The notes beneath the pieces were generated by a model. That model saw nothing but the letters and a program-made list of their open reading frames with translations. It had not been told where the DNA came from and searched no databases. Of a DNA stretch of 64,000 bases, positions 1-10,739 are shown in pieces. A program made the position numbers and the translations under genes. The DNA is from Protopterus annectens. Taxonomy: Eukaryota; Chordata; Ceratodontiformes; Protopteridae. The first letter of the stretch is position 1. Every line of letters begins with the position of its first letter. The DNA lies in assembly GCF_019279795.1 (NCBI RefSeq), contig NC_056743.1, forward strand, positions 928,538,694 through 928,602,693, given 5' to 3'.

Positions 1-1448
1 CATTGAAGCAGAAGTAACAGCAAGCAATAAGACAGTCTTCTTGTTCAATGTTGTATAGAAGCTGAACCTGCATGACGAAAAGGAGCCTGGGTCAATTTTT
101 CTAAAACAAAATTAAGGTCCCAAGGAGGAGGAATAGGCTTCTTTGAGGCCCTAAGATGTAGCCAAAGGAGGATTCAAGGGCAGAAATATCTGACAACTGG
201 AACTTTACAGAAGAATAGGCCATGGCAGACAGGAACAACTCACACAAACAGGAGAAACCAGAAGGACCCACATTGAAAAACTGTCCTGATTATCAGCATG
301 GCAGCAGACAAAATCTCTTCCATTTGGACATGTAAGACTTTCTGGTTGCAGGTTTGCTTGCCTCTTGTAAAACCCTGGGCATGTCCTCATCAAAGAGGTG
401 ACTAAAAAGGATCAAAAAGCTATCATCCACAGCGTCAGATAAAGAGTAGAATAGTGAGGATGGATGAGTGACCCCTTGTCCTGTGTGAGGAGGTTCAACC
501 AGTGAGGTCACTTGTGGTGACCACCCCTGGCCAGATGCATTAAGAAAGGGAACCAGTGCTGTCTTAGCCAAAAGGGAGTCACTAACAAGATTTGTAGCTG
601 AATCTTCTGCAGGCCTCTTGGCAGCATGGGAAGGAGAGTGAAGGCATAGAGAAACATCTCCTCCAAAGCAAATAAAAAGGGTATCTGTCTTCCATACCAG
701 AAGGCATGGTACTCTACAACAGAAAAGAAGTTGTTGTCTGTTCAGAGGTAAGGCAACAAGATCTGTCTGAGGAATACCCGACTGATGGACTATGTCCAGA
801 AACAAGTCTCTGTGAAGCATCCATTAATAAGTCTGTGTTTTGGACCTGCTCAGAGAGTCTGGTACTTTATTGTGCTCTGAAGGAATATACATTGCTTGAA
901 GAATTAACTGATAACCGAGAACCAGACCCCAGGCCTGAAGAGAAGGCAAGACTTTATGCCCTGCTGCTAGCTGACATACCACATCACTGTGGTATTGTCC
1001 AAGTAAAACTTCAGAAGGCTTGGAGAGAGCATGTGTGAAAAACCTGAAGGTCCAGAATTATATCTTTCATCTATATGATATTATATGGTCTGACTTCTAA
1101 CTGGGGGGGACCAGAGACCGTGAACTTTCAGGTCATCACAGGACCCCCACCCCCACCCCATGTCTGAAGCATCAGTGAACAATTCTTGAGAAGGAACCAG
1201 AGGCTGAAAGGGCAAGCCTGGGTTGCGAGTAAATTGCTGAATCCACCACTCAAACTCCCCTTTAGACAAGTAAGGAGAGACTCACTAAAATCCAGGGGGT
1301 GGCAATGCTGCAGTCAAACTGAATTGAGGTACTACTGAAGCTTCCACATGTGCAATCTGGCAAGAGTGCGCATCAGAATAGAAGAGGCCATGAATCGCAG
1401 GGCTCAAAGAAATTCTCCGGCCGGAACAGCAGCCAGTGGAATAAGAAA
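1..1448 (-). pseudogene. DIRS-A RNase H / methyltransferase-like / tyrosine recombinase remnant
   Basis: Minus-strand reading frames resemble the DIRS-B protein. Around 800-600 a stretch matches the region with DLFASPLN (here DLVALPLN). Around 1400-1320 a stretch matches the RT-RNase H connection (GLFYSDAHSCQIAHVEAS against GILYSGTSQCQTAYEEAT in one DIRS-B frame). At 1-190 the DNA still aligns with the middle of the DIRS-B recombinase gene at 2516-2680. Many stops and frame changes show it is dead. The C-terminal catalytic part of the recombinase lies beyond the left edge of the window. Confidence 0.7.
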
Positions 1449-1645
1449 AGTACAGTTTTGTACCTACCATAAATGTAGATGTTCGAAGATCCACATTGCT
1501 GCAGTCCTTACATATGGGTAGTCCGCTGTCCTCGGTCGGCCCGAATACCAAAGTATTAGGCTGACGTCGGTCAAGGCGCTTAAAACTGACATCAGGACGT
1601 CAGGGTACAAAAGCGCATGACCGACGTCATTTCCTCAGTCTTTTC
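1449..1645 (-). repeat. DIRS-B 3' inverted terminal repeat
   Basis: Bases from about 1494 to 1645 are almost identical to the reverse complement of 6760-6910. The outer ~45 bases (1449-1493) differ from the other end, which is usual for the unequal ITRs of DIRS elements. They reappear in inverted form at 1801-1858. The repeat is rich in GACGTCA-type sequence (for example at 1562, 1594 and 1623) and carries an internal inverted repeat (TGACGTCGGTCAAGGCGC at 1562-1579 against 1609-1627). Confidence 0.9.
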
Positions 1646-1800
1646 TTGCCCCAGATGTCAGAAGGCCCTAACAAGACAGGCCAAAGCCAAAAACCAGCAA
1701 AACCCAACCAACCACCCGTGCACTAACCATATTTACAATATGTACAACACAAACCACACCACCACCTTCAACAACAGAGGGGAAGGAGGGAGGGTAAATT
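1646..1800. other. Spacer between DIRS-B ICR and 3' ITR
   Basis: A short A/C-rich stretch (about 1675-1765) with no coding signal. It separates the ICR from the terminal repeat. Confidence 0.5.
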
Positions 1801-1902
1801 GGACTGCAGCAATGTGGATCTTCGAACATCTACATTTATGGTAGGTACAAAACTGTACTATGTTCTTCATCTCACATTGCTGCAGTCCTTACATATGGGT
1901 AG
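1801..1902 (-). repeat. DIRS-B internal complementary region (ICR)
   Basis: 1801-1858 is the inverted copy of the outermost bases of the genome-left end (1449-1511). 1861-1902 matches the outermost bases of the genome-right end (complement of about 6884-6926). The two are joined head to head. In DIRS elements such a segment templates completion of the ends and formation of the circular intermediate. It lies just downstream of the recombinase gene, the expected place. Confidence 0.9.
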
Positions 1903-1936
1903 AATCCCAAAGCAGAGGTAAGGGAGGATGGCAAAA

Positions 1937-3005
1937 CTATAAAGCATTAGGAGCTGCCAACATGCCTTGTAAAATTGCAGTTGCAAATCCAGCCCTAGAT
2001 TTAGAGTAAAGTGGAAGGTGATAATGCTTAGAGAAAGTATGCACTGAACTCCAAGTAGCTGCTTCCAAAATATCTTTAGTAGCCACCCCCCTTAAAAAAG
2101 CTGTAGAAGTGGCAGTAGCCCTAGTGGAATGAGGCCTAATCCCAGCTGGAATCTCCTTACCATGATGGGAATAACAGAAAGCAATACAAAAACCAATCCA
2201 CTTAGAAATAGTTTGTTTTGAAACAGGTTTGCCCCGAGAACCCAAAGCAAAAGAAACAAACAACTGCTGAGACTGCCTGAACCCTTTAGTTCTGCTCAAA
2301 TAATATCGCAACTGTCTGTGAATATCCAAAGTGTGCAAAATCTTTTCCCCTTTATTTTGGGGTTTGCATAAAAAGTAGGCAAATGAATAGTTTGGTTTAA
2401 AGCCACACTAGAAACCACTTTAGGCATAAAAGAAGGGTTAGTACGCAAAGACACCCTATCCTTGTGGAAAATTAAGAAAGGCTCAACTGCCATAAGGGCC
2501 TGTAATTCAGAAACCCTTCTCGCAGAGGTAATGGCCAACAAAAAAGCAGTCTTCCAAGATAAATATTTCAACTCTGCCGATGCTGCAGGCTCAAAAGGTT
2601 GTAGAGTGAGTTTCTCCAACACAAAATTGAGATCCCAAGCAGGAGTAGGAGCTCTACGTGGGGGTCTTATATTCTTTGCCCCTCTAAGGAATTGCTTAAA
2701 CAAAGGCTGAGAAAATAATGGTGGGTCACAGTCATAGTGAGCAGAGATTGCTGCAGCATGAACCTTTATAGAGGAGAAGGACAAACCTTGGTCCAATAAC
2801 TCGGTAAGGTATTGAAGCGCCACACTTAAATTAGGTTTAGAAACATCAAAGTCCTTTGCTGTACTCCAAAATAAAAATCTCCTCCATTTATCTGCGTAAA
2901 CTTTCCTTGTACTAGGCCTTCTGGCCTCCAAAATAACATTCAAAACTTGTTGTGGAAGCTGAGACCCTCCAGGGTTTAAACCAGAATATGCCAGGCTGTC
3001 AGATG
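1937..3005 (-). pseudogene. DIRS-B tyrosine recombinase
   Basis: Tyrosine recombinases replace the integrase in DIRS elements and integrate the circular DNA copy. The N-terminal SAM-like part starts near 3000 (RRPSTRKVYADKWRRFLFW). The catalytic domain carries TSARRVSELQAL with the first arginine, PHSTRA (the H-x-x-R box), a conserved AATWSS, and FSKHYHL with the likely nucleophilic tyrosine near the C-terminus, so all key residues are visible. A single-base frame change near 2339-2345, at a T4C4 run, separates the catalytic C-terminus (1937-2338) from the rest. The gene overlaps the end of the RT polyprotein in another frame, as is normal for DIRS. It ends just upstream of the ICR. Confidence 0.85.
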
Positions 3006-4853
3006 TAGAGAATGAAGTTTGACATTGAGTAAATGACCGTTCTCCTGAGACAGCAGGTGAGGAATCGAAGGCAAAGGCCATGGAGGCTCCTGTACCAGAC
3101 TTCTCAGAAATGGGTACCAGTGCTGTCGAGGCCAATCTGGAGCTATTAAAATCATGTTTGGCTTGTCCTGTCTGACCTTCAGCAGTACCTTTGGGAGGAG
3201 AGGCAGAGGTGGAAAGGCATACACGTGAAGATTGCTCCAATTGAATGAGAGAGCATCCACTTTCCAAGCTGAGGGATGAAACCTTTTTGTGCAAAACTTT
3301 GGCAGCTGGTAATTTAGTGGAGAAGCGAACAGATCTATGTCTGGAGTTCCCCATAACACTGTCAACCTCTGGAATACATGAGGATCCAATTTCCACTCGT
3401 GGGGATCCATAATTTGTCTGCTCAACACATCTGCTAAGGAGTTCTGTGCTCCTGGCAGAAACCTTGCCTGAAGATTTAGCTGTAAACTGAGAGCAGTCTC
3501 CCACAAAATCATTGCTTGTCTGCATAGAGGATAAGAATCGTTCCCCTTGCTTGTTGATGTACCACATGACAGTTGTGTTGTCTGTTTGAATCAACACCTG
3601 CCCTGGAAGAAGTAAATCCTTGAAAGCTATCAATGCAAATTGGACTGCTAACATCTCCTTCAAGTTGATATGTAGATGTTGAAGTCTGGCAGGCCACGTG
3701 TCTTGTATCCATTTTCCATTTAGATGAGCTCCCAAGCTTTGTCTGAGGCATCTGTCGTTAAAATCTGACTCGCCTCTGGCCGGGTCACAGAGAGTCCCTT
3801 GTTTAGGTGACATTCCTGAGCCCACCACAAAAATTCCTTTTGAATGCAAGGTATTATTTGAATGACAGTGTCCAAATCTTGGCAGTGCTGTGTCCATACA
3901 TTCTTGAGATACCATTGTAGCTTCCTCATATGCAGTTTGGCATTGGGAAGTACCAGAATACAAGATGCCATGAACCCCAAGGCTTGAAGGACTGTCCTTG
4001 CAGTCAGCCTGGACTGATGAGACAACTGGTGGAAGTAAAGAGAAAGATTCTTTTGTTTGTCCAGGGTCAAAAAGGCCATCTGGGATGCTGTATTCAGTCT
4101 CACACCCAGAAAGCACATGTCCTGAGAGGGTACTAGACTGGACTTTATTTCGTTCACAGAATACCCCAGGCATCTTAACACTGCCATCACATACTGTAAA
4201 TGATGAAGAAGTTCGTCCTTTTCTTGGGCCAGTATCAGGCAATCGTCCAAATAAGGATAGATCTGTATTCCTCTTAGCCTGAAGAAAGCTACCACTGGAG
4301 CCAGAACCTTCGTGAACACTCTGGGCGCAGTAGCTAAGCCAAAGGGCAATGCAGAGAACTGATAATGTGAAGTCCCAGCCCGAAAACGCAGATACTTCCT
4401 GCAACTGGGCCTGATAGGAACATGAAGGTAAGCCTCTTTGAGATCCAGAGTCACCATCCAGTGATCTTTGCCCAGCAGAGGTAAAAGCTGTTGTAACGTT
4501 AACATTTTGAACTTGGGAATGTCCAGATATGTGTTGAGGATGGATAAATCCAAAATTGGTCTCCACGTGTTTCCTTTCTTTGGTACTAGAAACAGGCGAG
4601 AATAAAATCCTAGGCCCACTTCTGGCAGAGGAACCGTTGTATGGCCCCTATTTGAAGTAGTAGAGAAATTTGTTTGCGAGCCTCTAGTCTTTGCTGAGGA
4701 GGAACGTCCGGCATGCCTTTGAAAGGAGGCAAGGTATGGAAATAAAACTTGTAACCCTGGTGTATGATATCCAATACCCATTTGTCTTGGGTAATCAACA
4801 TCCAATTTTCCCTGAAGAGTGCTAACCTTCCTCCCAAAGGTGCTGCCAGGCAA
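2976..4853 (-). pseudogene. DIRS-B reverse transcriptase, RNase H and methyltransferase-like region
   Basis: The RT shows FYSRLFLVPKK, WRPILDLSILN, TLDLKEAYLHVPI, the LPFGLATAPRVFTK box and the catalytic YPYLDD. RNase H follows (TTDASDKAW, then LIQTDNTTVMWYIN and ADVLSR in other frames). The next region, with PDIDLFASPLNYQLPKF, YAFPPLPLLPKVL and APDWPRQHWYPFL, is the conserved DIRS segment usually annotated as methyltransferase-like. Frame changes occur near 4620, 3735 (one G missing in a G run) and 3525. Otherwise the protein is well preserved, suggesting a young copy or base-call errors. Confidence 0.85.
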
Positions 4854-4854
4854 G

Positions 4855-6611
4855 AAGGATCTGGCAGCTGAAAAAGTAGGTCATTGGGCCTGTTTACGAA
4901 AGGACTGGCCCCTGCCCTCACCGAAGATTGTGCAGGTGAACTCCCTGTTCTAGGCCTGAAAGAACTCTGAGCTCTGCCCCTACCACGTCTAGATCTACCC
5001 CTAGACTGAGAATCATAAGAAGGATACGTCCACCCCTTAGCAGGCCAATTCCTACTAAACTGGAGGCTGAACTTGCAAAAATCCTTAACAGCCTGCATAG
5101 ACTTAGCCTTGTCTTCCATTTTCTTCAAGACTGATTCCACAGGTGAACCAAACAACACATCAGACTGCAAAGGAGCATCCAAAATCCTTGTCTTAACATG
5201 GTCAGATAAATTCTGATCCTTTAACCAGGCGTGCCTGCGAAGAACTGAGCCAGTGGCAGCCACCCTAGACGAGGCCTGCACAGCATCAAAACCACACTGT
5301 AATGAATGCTTACCCACTTGTTCAGAGACATGCACCAAATCTTGCAACTCTTTACACTCAATGCCTTCCGCCAGAGCACCCACCTTAGACTTCAATTGAG
5401 AAAGAAGAAAGTTTTGATATTTCAACATATGAAACTGGCAATTCAAAGCCCTCATAGCTAAGGTAGAAGATGTATAGACCTTCTTTCCCCATCTATCCAA
5501 AGCTCTGGCTTTTTTATCTAGAGGAACCGGATTTTTTACAACAGAGGCCTTGACACCCTTAGGATCCCTGACTAATAGTTTCTGGGTCCGCCCTAGGACT
5601 CTTATAAAGATATTTATGAGCCTCAGGCACCCTGTAATACCTATCCGGTTTAACAGGAGCAGGAGGCAGAGAATCAGGATTAAGTGAAGCCTCTGCAAAC
5701 ACATCTTCCACAACATCCAGAACAGGGGGTATAGCCAAGGGCCTATGCTGGGGTAACAGCAAAAACTCCCTAAGCCTTTTCCTAGAATCAGAGAAGTCCT
5801 GACCTTCCCACTTAAAATGTTCCCTCATAGAATGAAGTGTCTCTGAAAAAGAAAAATCCTCTGGAGGAGAAGCAGAAGGAGTGGAATCATCTGCATCAGA
5901 ATCAGAATAAGGAGAATACTCCTGCAAGTCTTCAGCTGAAGACTCTGAAATATCCGAAGCCTGCTCAAAACTTCCCAACTCTGGCTCCACCCTAGGCCTC
6001 TTATCAGGAGGGGGCATAGAACCTCTAATCAGAGTAATTAAATCTTCTGCCATTTTAAGCATGTGCTTCTTAGGCACAGACCCTGCTGAACTAGGAGTGA
6101 CACCAACAGAAGCTGAAACTGGCCTGCCTCTGGGATAAGCCTTGGAAACAGAAGGAGAAGGCCTAACCACCCTAGGAAGGGAGGGGAGTACAGTAACTTG
6201 GGAAGCCCCTTCAGCCTGACCTGCCTCCTGAGAGACCACCTCCTGCAAAATCAAAGTCTCCCCCTGAGACTCCAGAGAAGTCTCCGTCGGAACCACCGGT
6301 TCCACTGAAGCCTCTAAAGAACCGGCGTCCGGAACGGACGACTCATCTTGCCTGGGTTTAACTGTTTTGTCTTTGCGCTTCTTCGCAGAAGCGGGCGCAG
6401 GAGAATCCGACGGCATATTATAATTGCACCGCTTCCCAAAGACCAGCCTAGCACAATCCAACCTTCGCATAGTGCGTTTATTGAACCTAGCACAAAAGCG
6501 ACACCCAACAACGTCGTGCTCAGGCCCCAAACAAGGAATACACAAAGAATGATAATCCCTATGCGGTATCTGTTTCCCACAAGAAATACAGTTATTCACT
6601 TTTTCTGACAT
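4855..6611 (-). pseudogene. DIRS-B gag
   Basis: The start MSEKVNNCISCGK at 6611 is preferred over the upstream ATG at 6623 because it lies just before the conserved cysteine motif. That motif, CISCGK..H..CIPC...CRFC, looks like a zinc-binding site and recurs at the same place in DIRS-C. The middle is acidic and Ser/Pro rich. The C-terminal half carries a helical region (ALNCQFHMLKYQNFLLSQL) and a basic RGRSRRGRGRAQ stretch suited to nucleic-acid binding. One frame change near 5590 splits it into 6623-5559 and 5716-4610. The end overlaps the start of the RT reading. Confidence 0.8.
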
Positions 6612-6759
6612 CCGGTAAAACACTGAGGCAAGAAAAAACCAAAATAATCCCCAACGGGGTACTTAGCCAACTTGGATTTGGTCTGAAACTCCGAATTCGA
6701 AAAATTTCAGAACGCCGAACGGCACTTGCAACGCTGCTTCTGCATCGGACCATGCGGCA

Positions 6760-6926
6760 AAAAAGACTGAGGAAATGACGTCGGTCATGCGCTTTTGTAC
6801 CCTGACGTCCTGATGTCAGTTTTAAGCGCCTTGACCGACGTCAGCCTAATACTTTGGTATTCGGGCCGACCGAGGACAGCGGACTACCCATATGTAAGGA
6901 CTGCAGCAATGTGAGATGAAGAACAT
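6760..6926 (-). repeat. DIRS-B 5' inverted terminal repeat
   Basis: Inverted copy of 1494-1645, near-perfect over about 145 bases. The outer end (6911-6926) differs from the other ITR and is represented in the ICR at 1861-1884. The region upstream of gag (6612-6760) shows no gene. The GACGTCA-like motifs at 6777-6845 lie where DIRS promoters are expected. Confidence 0.9.
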
Positions 6927-7717
6927 CTGAAAGTAAGCTGTCAAGGTTAAAACTTTTGGAGGTAGAAGAGATGCCAACAATGGCACTGTCTGAATCCCAG
7001 ATATACATGGTCCTGAGAGGGAGTCAGGACAGACTTTTGGAAGTTGACAGTGACTCCCAGATTTTGAAGAGATATGGTGAACTACAGATCTTGAAACAGG
7101 CAACTGGGAGAAGATGCCTAAAGCAACAGGTCATCTAGATAAGGAAAAATCCTGAATCCCTTGGAACCTGCCTCTGCAAAAGGCAATCAGAGGAACTAGG
7201 CATTTTGTGTATACCCTTTGGGCAACAGAGAGGCCAAAGGGCAAAGCACAGAACTTAAAATGAGAGGAAGATACAGAGAAATGCAAAAACTTTCAGAAAA
7301 GAGGGTGACTAGGAATACGAAGGTAAGCATCCTTCGGAACCAAGGACACTAGAAAGCCTGGGGCAATAAAACAGAAAACAGGGTTTGAAGCATAAGCAGC
7401 CTAAAAGAAGGGACCTTGAGAAAGGTGTTGAGGAAGGAGACATCCCGAATAGATCTCCAAGTGTCCTCATTCCAAGGAACTAGGAACATCTTGGAGTAAA
7501 ACCTCTGGTTCTACTTGGGAAGGAGGAATATCTTAAATAGATCCCTGGTCCACCACTGACCCAAGGACTTCTGAAAATGAGGAAGTTATTCCAGAAGAGA
7601 TTGAAGAATCCCTGAAAAAGGAAGGAGAGACTTTCACACCATGAAGTAACCCTAATGGACAGAAAGAACCCAAGAATCCGAGGTGATGAGATATCAGTTT
7701 GGAAGATGGAGATCTGA
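6927..7717 (-). pseudogene. DIRS-A reverse transcriptase remnant
   Basis: Nucleotide homology to the DIRS-B RT at 4300-4620 is clear: the block with gccaaagggcaaagcacagaac at 7212-7233, and the segment around 7440-7500 that corresponds to the conserved FYSRLFLVPKK region. No long reading frame remains. It abuts DIRS-B on one side and the LINE at 7725 on the other. Confidence 0.7.
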
Positions 7718-7724
7718 AGGGACA

Positions 7725-8590
7725 AGGAAGTCACCCACCCCTGGTAACTATCATATTGACAACACACCACTTAGAGTTGATCCAGTAGTCAGGGACTTAG
7801 GGACACACACAGATAGTACTCCGGCCTTTGATCATCATGTGTCAACAGTAGTGAGGAAATCATTCTATGTTGTGCAACTTATAAACAAAGATATGGCATC
7901 TACAGCCAAGGAAGTCATTGTTCCACTATATTCGGCATTCATCAGACCTGTCATTGAGTACAATGCCCCCTTTGGTATGTACCCATCAGGTATATCCAAC
8001 AACTGGAATGTCCACTGAAGTCCCTCACTAAAAGAATACAGGGCTTAAGTAAAATGTACTATGCAGACCACCTCAAGGCTCTATCCCTGTATTCTGTCTC
8101 CTACAGACTTTTGAGGGGAAATCTATGCCTGACATACAGGGCATTGTCAGAACCCACTCTGATGGACCTCCTGCATACCCACAAAACAAATAGCACCAGA
8201 AGTACCCATTCTAAAGACTTAAACCTTGCTTGTGACAAACAGGACCTGCTGGAAAGACAGGTACACAGTATATCTCAGAAATTACCGTGTCTCTGGAACA
8301 GGCTCCTCATCCATGTGAAGCAGTGTTCCTCCCCAACCCATTTCAAGTGCAACCTGGACAACTGGATGGGGAACAGGAAATTCATCCCTGGTTTGGCACC
8401 TATGTCTCTAATGGACACAGGCAACCTGTAAATGGTTCACCTCCCAGGCCCTAGCTTGTAAATGTTTCATCTCACAATCTACTGCTTACACTTATCAAGG
8501 GTACTAGAACTTGTCAGAAATTTGGGATGCATGGCTTGGCTTAAAAAGGCCCTTGCAGTCATTAGCCTAGTAAACACCTATGAACCTATA
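7725..8590 (+). mobile_element. CR1-like LINE copy a, 5'-truncated
   Basis: Encodes only the C-terminal part of the ORF2 protein: VVRDLGTHTDSTPAFDHH, YSAFIRPVIEYNAPFGMY, then YRLLRGNLCLTYRALS and NLDNWMGNRKFIPG, with a few frame breaks. It corresponds to the last third of the ORF2 at 39847-41346. The 3' end has the family terminus (agcctagtaaacacctatgaacctata). The 7-bp sequence agggaca occurs immediately before (7718-7724) and after (8591-8597), a plausible target-site duplication in DIRS-A. The copy is closer to copy e (47281-48785) than to copy d. Confidence 0.85.
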
Positions 8591-8599
8591 AGGGACACT

Positions 8600-10430
8600 A
8601 GCCGAGAGGTGGGGGGACCGATGTCAGAGAAAAGCAGGCTTGTCCAATGAAGGAGGCTTCAGGACCACAGGAGCCTGAGAAGACTTAGCAGGAAGAGCTC
8701 ATCTACCACTATGCCTGCCTTTAGTGGCCTGACGATGCTGCCTGCAAACAAAAGTGGACCTACTAGGATAATTCCTCTGGAACTTAGGGATAGGAGAGAC
8801 AAAAATGTGCTAAAGGTTATGCAAAGCCTTACTTTCTTGGAAGAGACTTAAACATAGCAGCAGCAGTCACAAAGAGATGTTTATTATCCAAAGAAGCATC
8901 CAGCAACTTGACCTTGATGTCCACATGTAAAGACTGCAGACAAAACCAACAGTAACGCATCATGACAACTCCAAAAGCAGCAGTTCTGGAAGAGGCATCA
9001 GCAGCATCATAGGTGAACTTGATAGAGTGGCAAGCCACTCGAGAGGTAGAACCCAAAATAGATAAAGTGGAAGACTTACCTTCAGAATCAGGGAAGTCAG
9101 AAATAACCTGACAAGCCTGGGCAATTAAGGCCAAGGCATATCTGGTCATGTAAATCTGGTAATATATAGCCCAAAAGGTCAAAGTAGAAGCAGCACAAAC
9201 CTTAACAATTCTCTTCACTGCCCTACTATCCTTATCTGAAGGCAGAATCCTGGAAGAGGGAAAAAGCTTAGAAGGCTTATAAGAGGACACTGACAACACA
9301 GCAGGGTTGCAAAAGGACACGTTACTAAGAATCAACAATCCTCAGGAACCTTAAAGAACCTGTCAGGTTTCTTTGGAGCAGGAGGCTAAGAATCAGGAGA
9401 CTTAGAAGCAGCCAACACAGGAGGTACTGCAGAAGGTTTAGGAGTGGCCATTTGAAACCATTCATAATACTATTTCTAGATATCTTATATACCTGAAAAG
9501 AATCACATTTAAGTATTCCATCATTCTAGCTACTGTGTCCCCAAAAGATAATTCCTCAAAAGGAGATTCAGGGCTAATGGACTCCATCAGAACCATAAGT
9601 GAAAGGCGAAGACATGTGGGAAGAGTAAGACAAGGGCCCTTTATCAAACTCCGAATCCTCATCCTTGGAATCGGGTTCTCTAGTCTGTTTGGATGGAGAT
9701 GAAGTCCAAGGGGGAGTAGGCCCAGAATCTTACTGGGGAGGCTTCAGGTCCATTAAGGCATTAAACAGGCCGCAACTAAACTCTTGCCATTCCTTTGAGG
9801 ATCCTTAGGGTGTACAGAAGAAAGCTTACTCTTCTGCTTTTTCTTGGTAGGGACAGCCCAACAAACATGTGAGGTTCAAAAACCATGACCGGATTCAATA
9901 GCAGTATCCGGAACCTATTCCCTGACTGAATCTGTGGAATCCCTCTAGGGCCCTCAAAGATAATCAACCATGGTTCCCCTTCGATGTTTGGAGCAGATGC
10001 CTGCAAAGACTCAGAGGACATGCAAAAGGAAGGATCCATGCCAGCCTCCCATGGGATTGTGGCAGAAGAATCCAAAGTAGACAACAGATGACCGACACAG
10101 CTATCACCCCCTTATAAAGGACATTTGAGGAGGCTGGATAGCCAAATAATCTGGCATAGATTTCTTGGTCTTCTTCTTACTTAATGTTACCTCGGGGTTA
10201 AATGATTCTGCCATGTTACCCTGGGCTAAACATTTAAGCCTCTGGTTTTTGAGACAGATGGCCAGGGAAGACAACCGGCTTTTAAGAGTCTTAGGCACAG
10301 ATGCCTCACAAATGTTTAAGGATTTATGGTTTTGTGAAGCACCCACACAAAAAAAGACACCATTTGTGATGATCCTTATGTGGCATCTGTCTCCCACACT
10401 GACATTTTTTCTTCTTGGATGACAAACTCC
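8600..10430 (-). pseudogene. DIRS-A gag remnant
   Basis: The 170-residue frame at 9338-8829 aligns with DIRS-B gag: DAADASSRTAAFGVVMMRYC against DAVQASSRVAATGSVLRRHA, followed by VKLLDASLDNKHLF against KTRILDAPLQSDVLF. Near 10390-10340 lies the counterpart of the gag N-terminal cysteine region, out of frame. The Arg/Gly-rich tail maps to about 8640-8720. Numerous stops show it is long dead. Confidence 0.75.
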
Positions 10431-10739
10431 AGGTAACCAGAAGAAAACAAGACCAAGAGAAAAAAAAAAGACTGCAATGGGTCATTTATCTGACAGCTAG
10501 GTACTCACCACAGCAAAAGGGCATTCAAACAGATGATGGGGTTCAGACTGGCAACAAAGTTGTTCTGGCAAACTGTATTATACTGGCCGGACATTGGCCT
10601 ACCCTTGGCAGGAGTTCACAAAGGTGAAGAATACTGGAGCAGTGATTTAGACAGAAATTCTTGTTGATGAAATGGATATACTATGGGTGATAACTGTTTT
10701 GAACATATTGTATTTTAGAAAAAAGTACTGCCATTTTTA
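10431..10739. other. No gene seen
   Basis: About 300 bases between the DIRS-A gag start and the next LINE. It could hold DIRS-A leader or terminal-repeat sequence, but nothing can be matched because the other end lies outside the window. Confidence 0.4.

Larger units (their letters stand above)
1449..6926 (-). mobile_element. DIRS-B: nearly complete DIRS-type retrotransposon
   Basis: A 5.48-kb element read from 6926 to 1449. It has inverted terminal repeats (6760-6926 and 1449-1645), gag, RT/RNase H with a methyltransferase-like region, a tyrosine recombinase, and an internal complementary region at 1801-1902 that joins the complements of both outer ends. This is the known DIRS architecture: no integrase and no direct LTRs. 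The ends were set where the internal complementary region stops matching the genomic ends (agtacag at 1449, gaacat at 6921-6926). It is inserted in the RT gene of DIRS-A. At least five frame changes, mostly one base, interrupt the coding regions. Confidence 0.9.
1..10450 (-). mobile_element. DIRS-A: old DIRS-type retrotransposon, interrupted
   Basis: Read on the minus strand, the pieces 10450-8600, 7717-6927 and 1448-1 give, in order, DIRS gag, reverse transcriptase, and RNase H / methyltransferase-like / tyrosine recombinase sequence. All are homologous to the younger DIRS-B but heavily decayed. The RT reading stops at 6927 and resumes at 1448, exactly at the ends of DIRS-B, so DIRS-B inserted into it. 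A CR1-like LINE (7725-8590) sits between RT and gag. The 3' end lies outside the window and no 5' terminal repeat was found near 10450, so the outer limit is approximate. Confidence 0.8.

Noticed and set aside
706-1038. 110-codon plus-strand frame
   Set aside because: It lies opposite the decayed DIRS-A coding region, has no recognisable domain, and is best seen as a chance frame.
1937-3005. Tyrosine recombinase as phage or integron integrase
   Set aside because: It is flanked by DIRS gag and RT, DIRS terminal repeats and an ICR, so it belongs to a DIRS retrotransposon.
3998-4282. Plus-strand frames at 3930-4282
   Set aside because: Antisense shadows of the DIRS-B RT, which has clear motifs on the minus strand.
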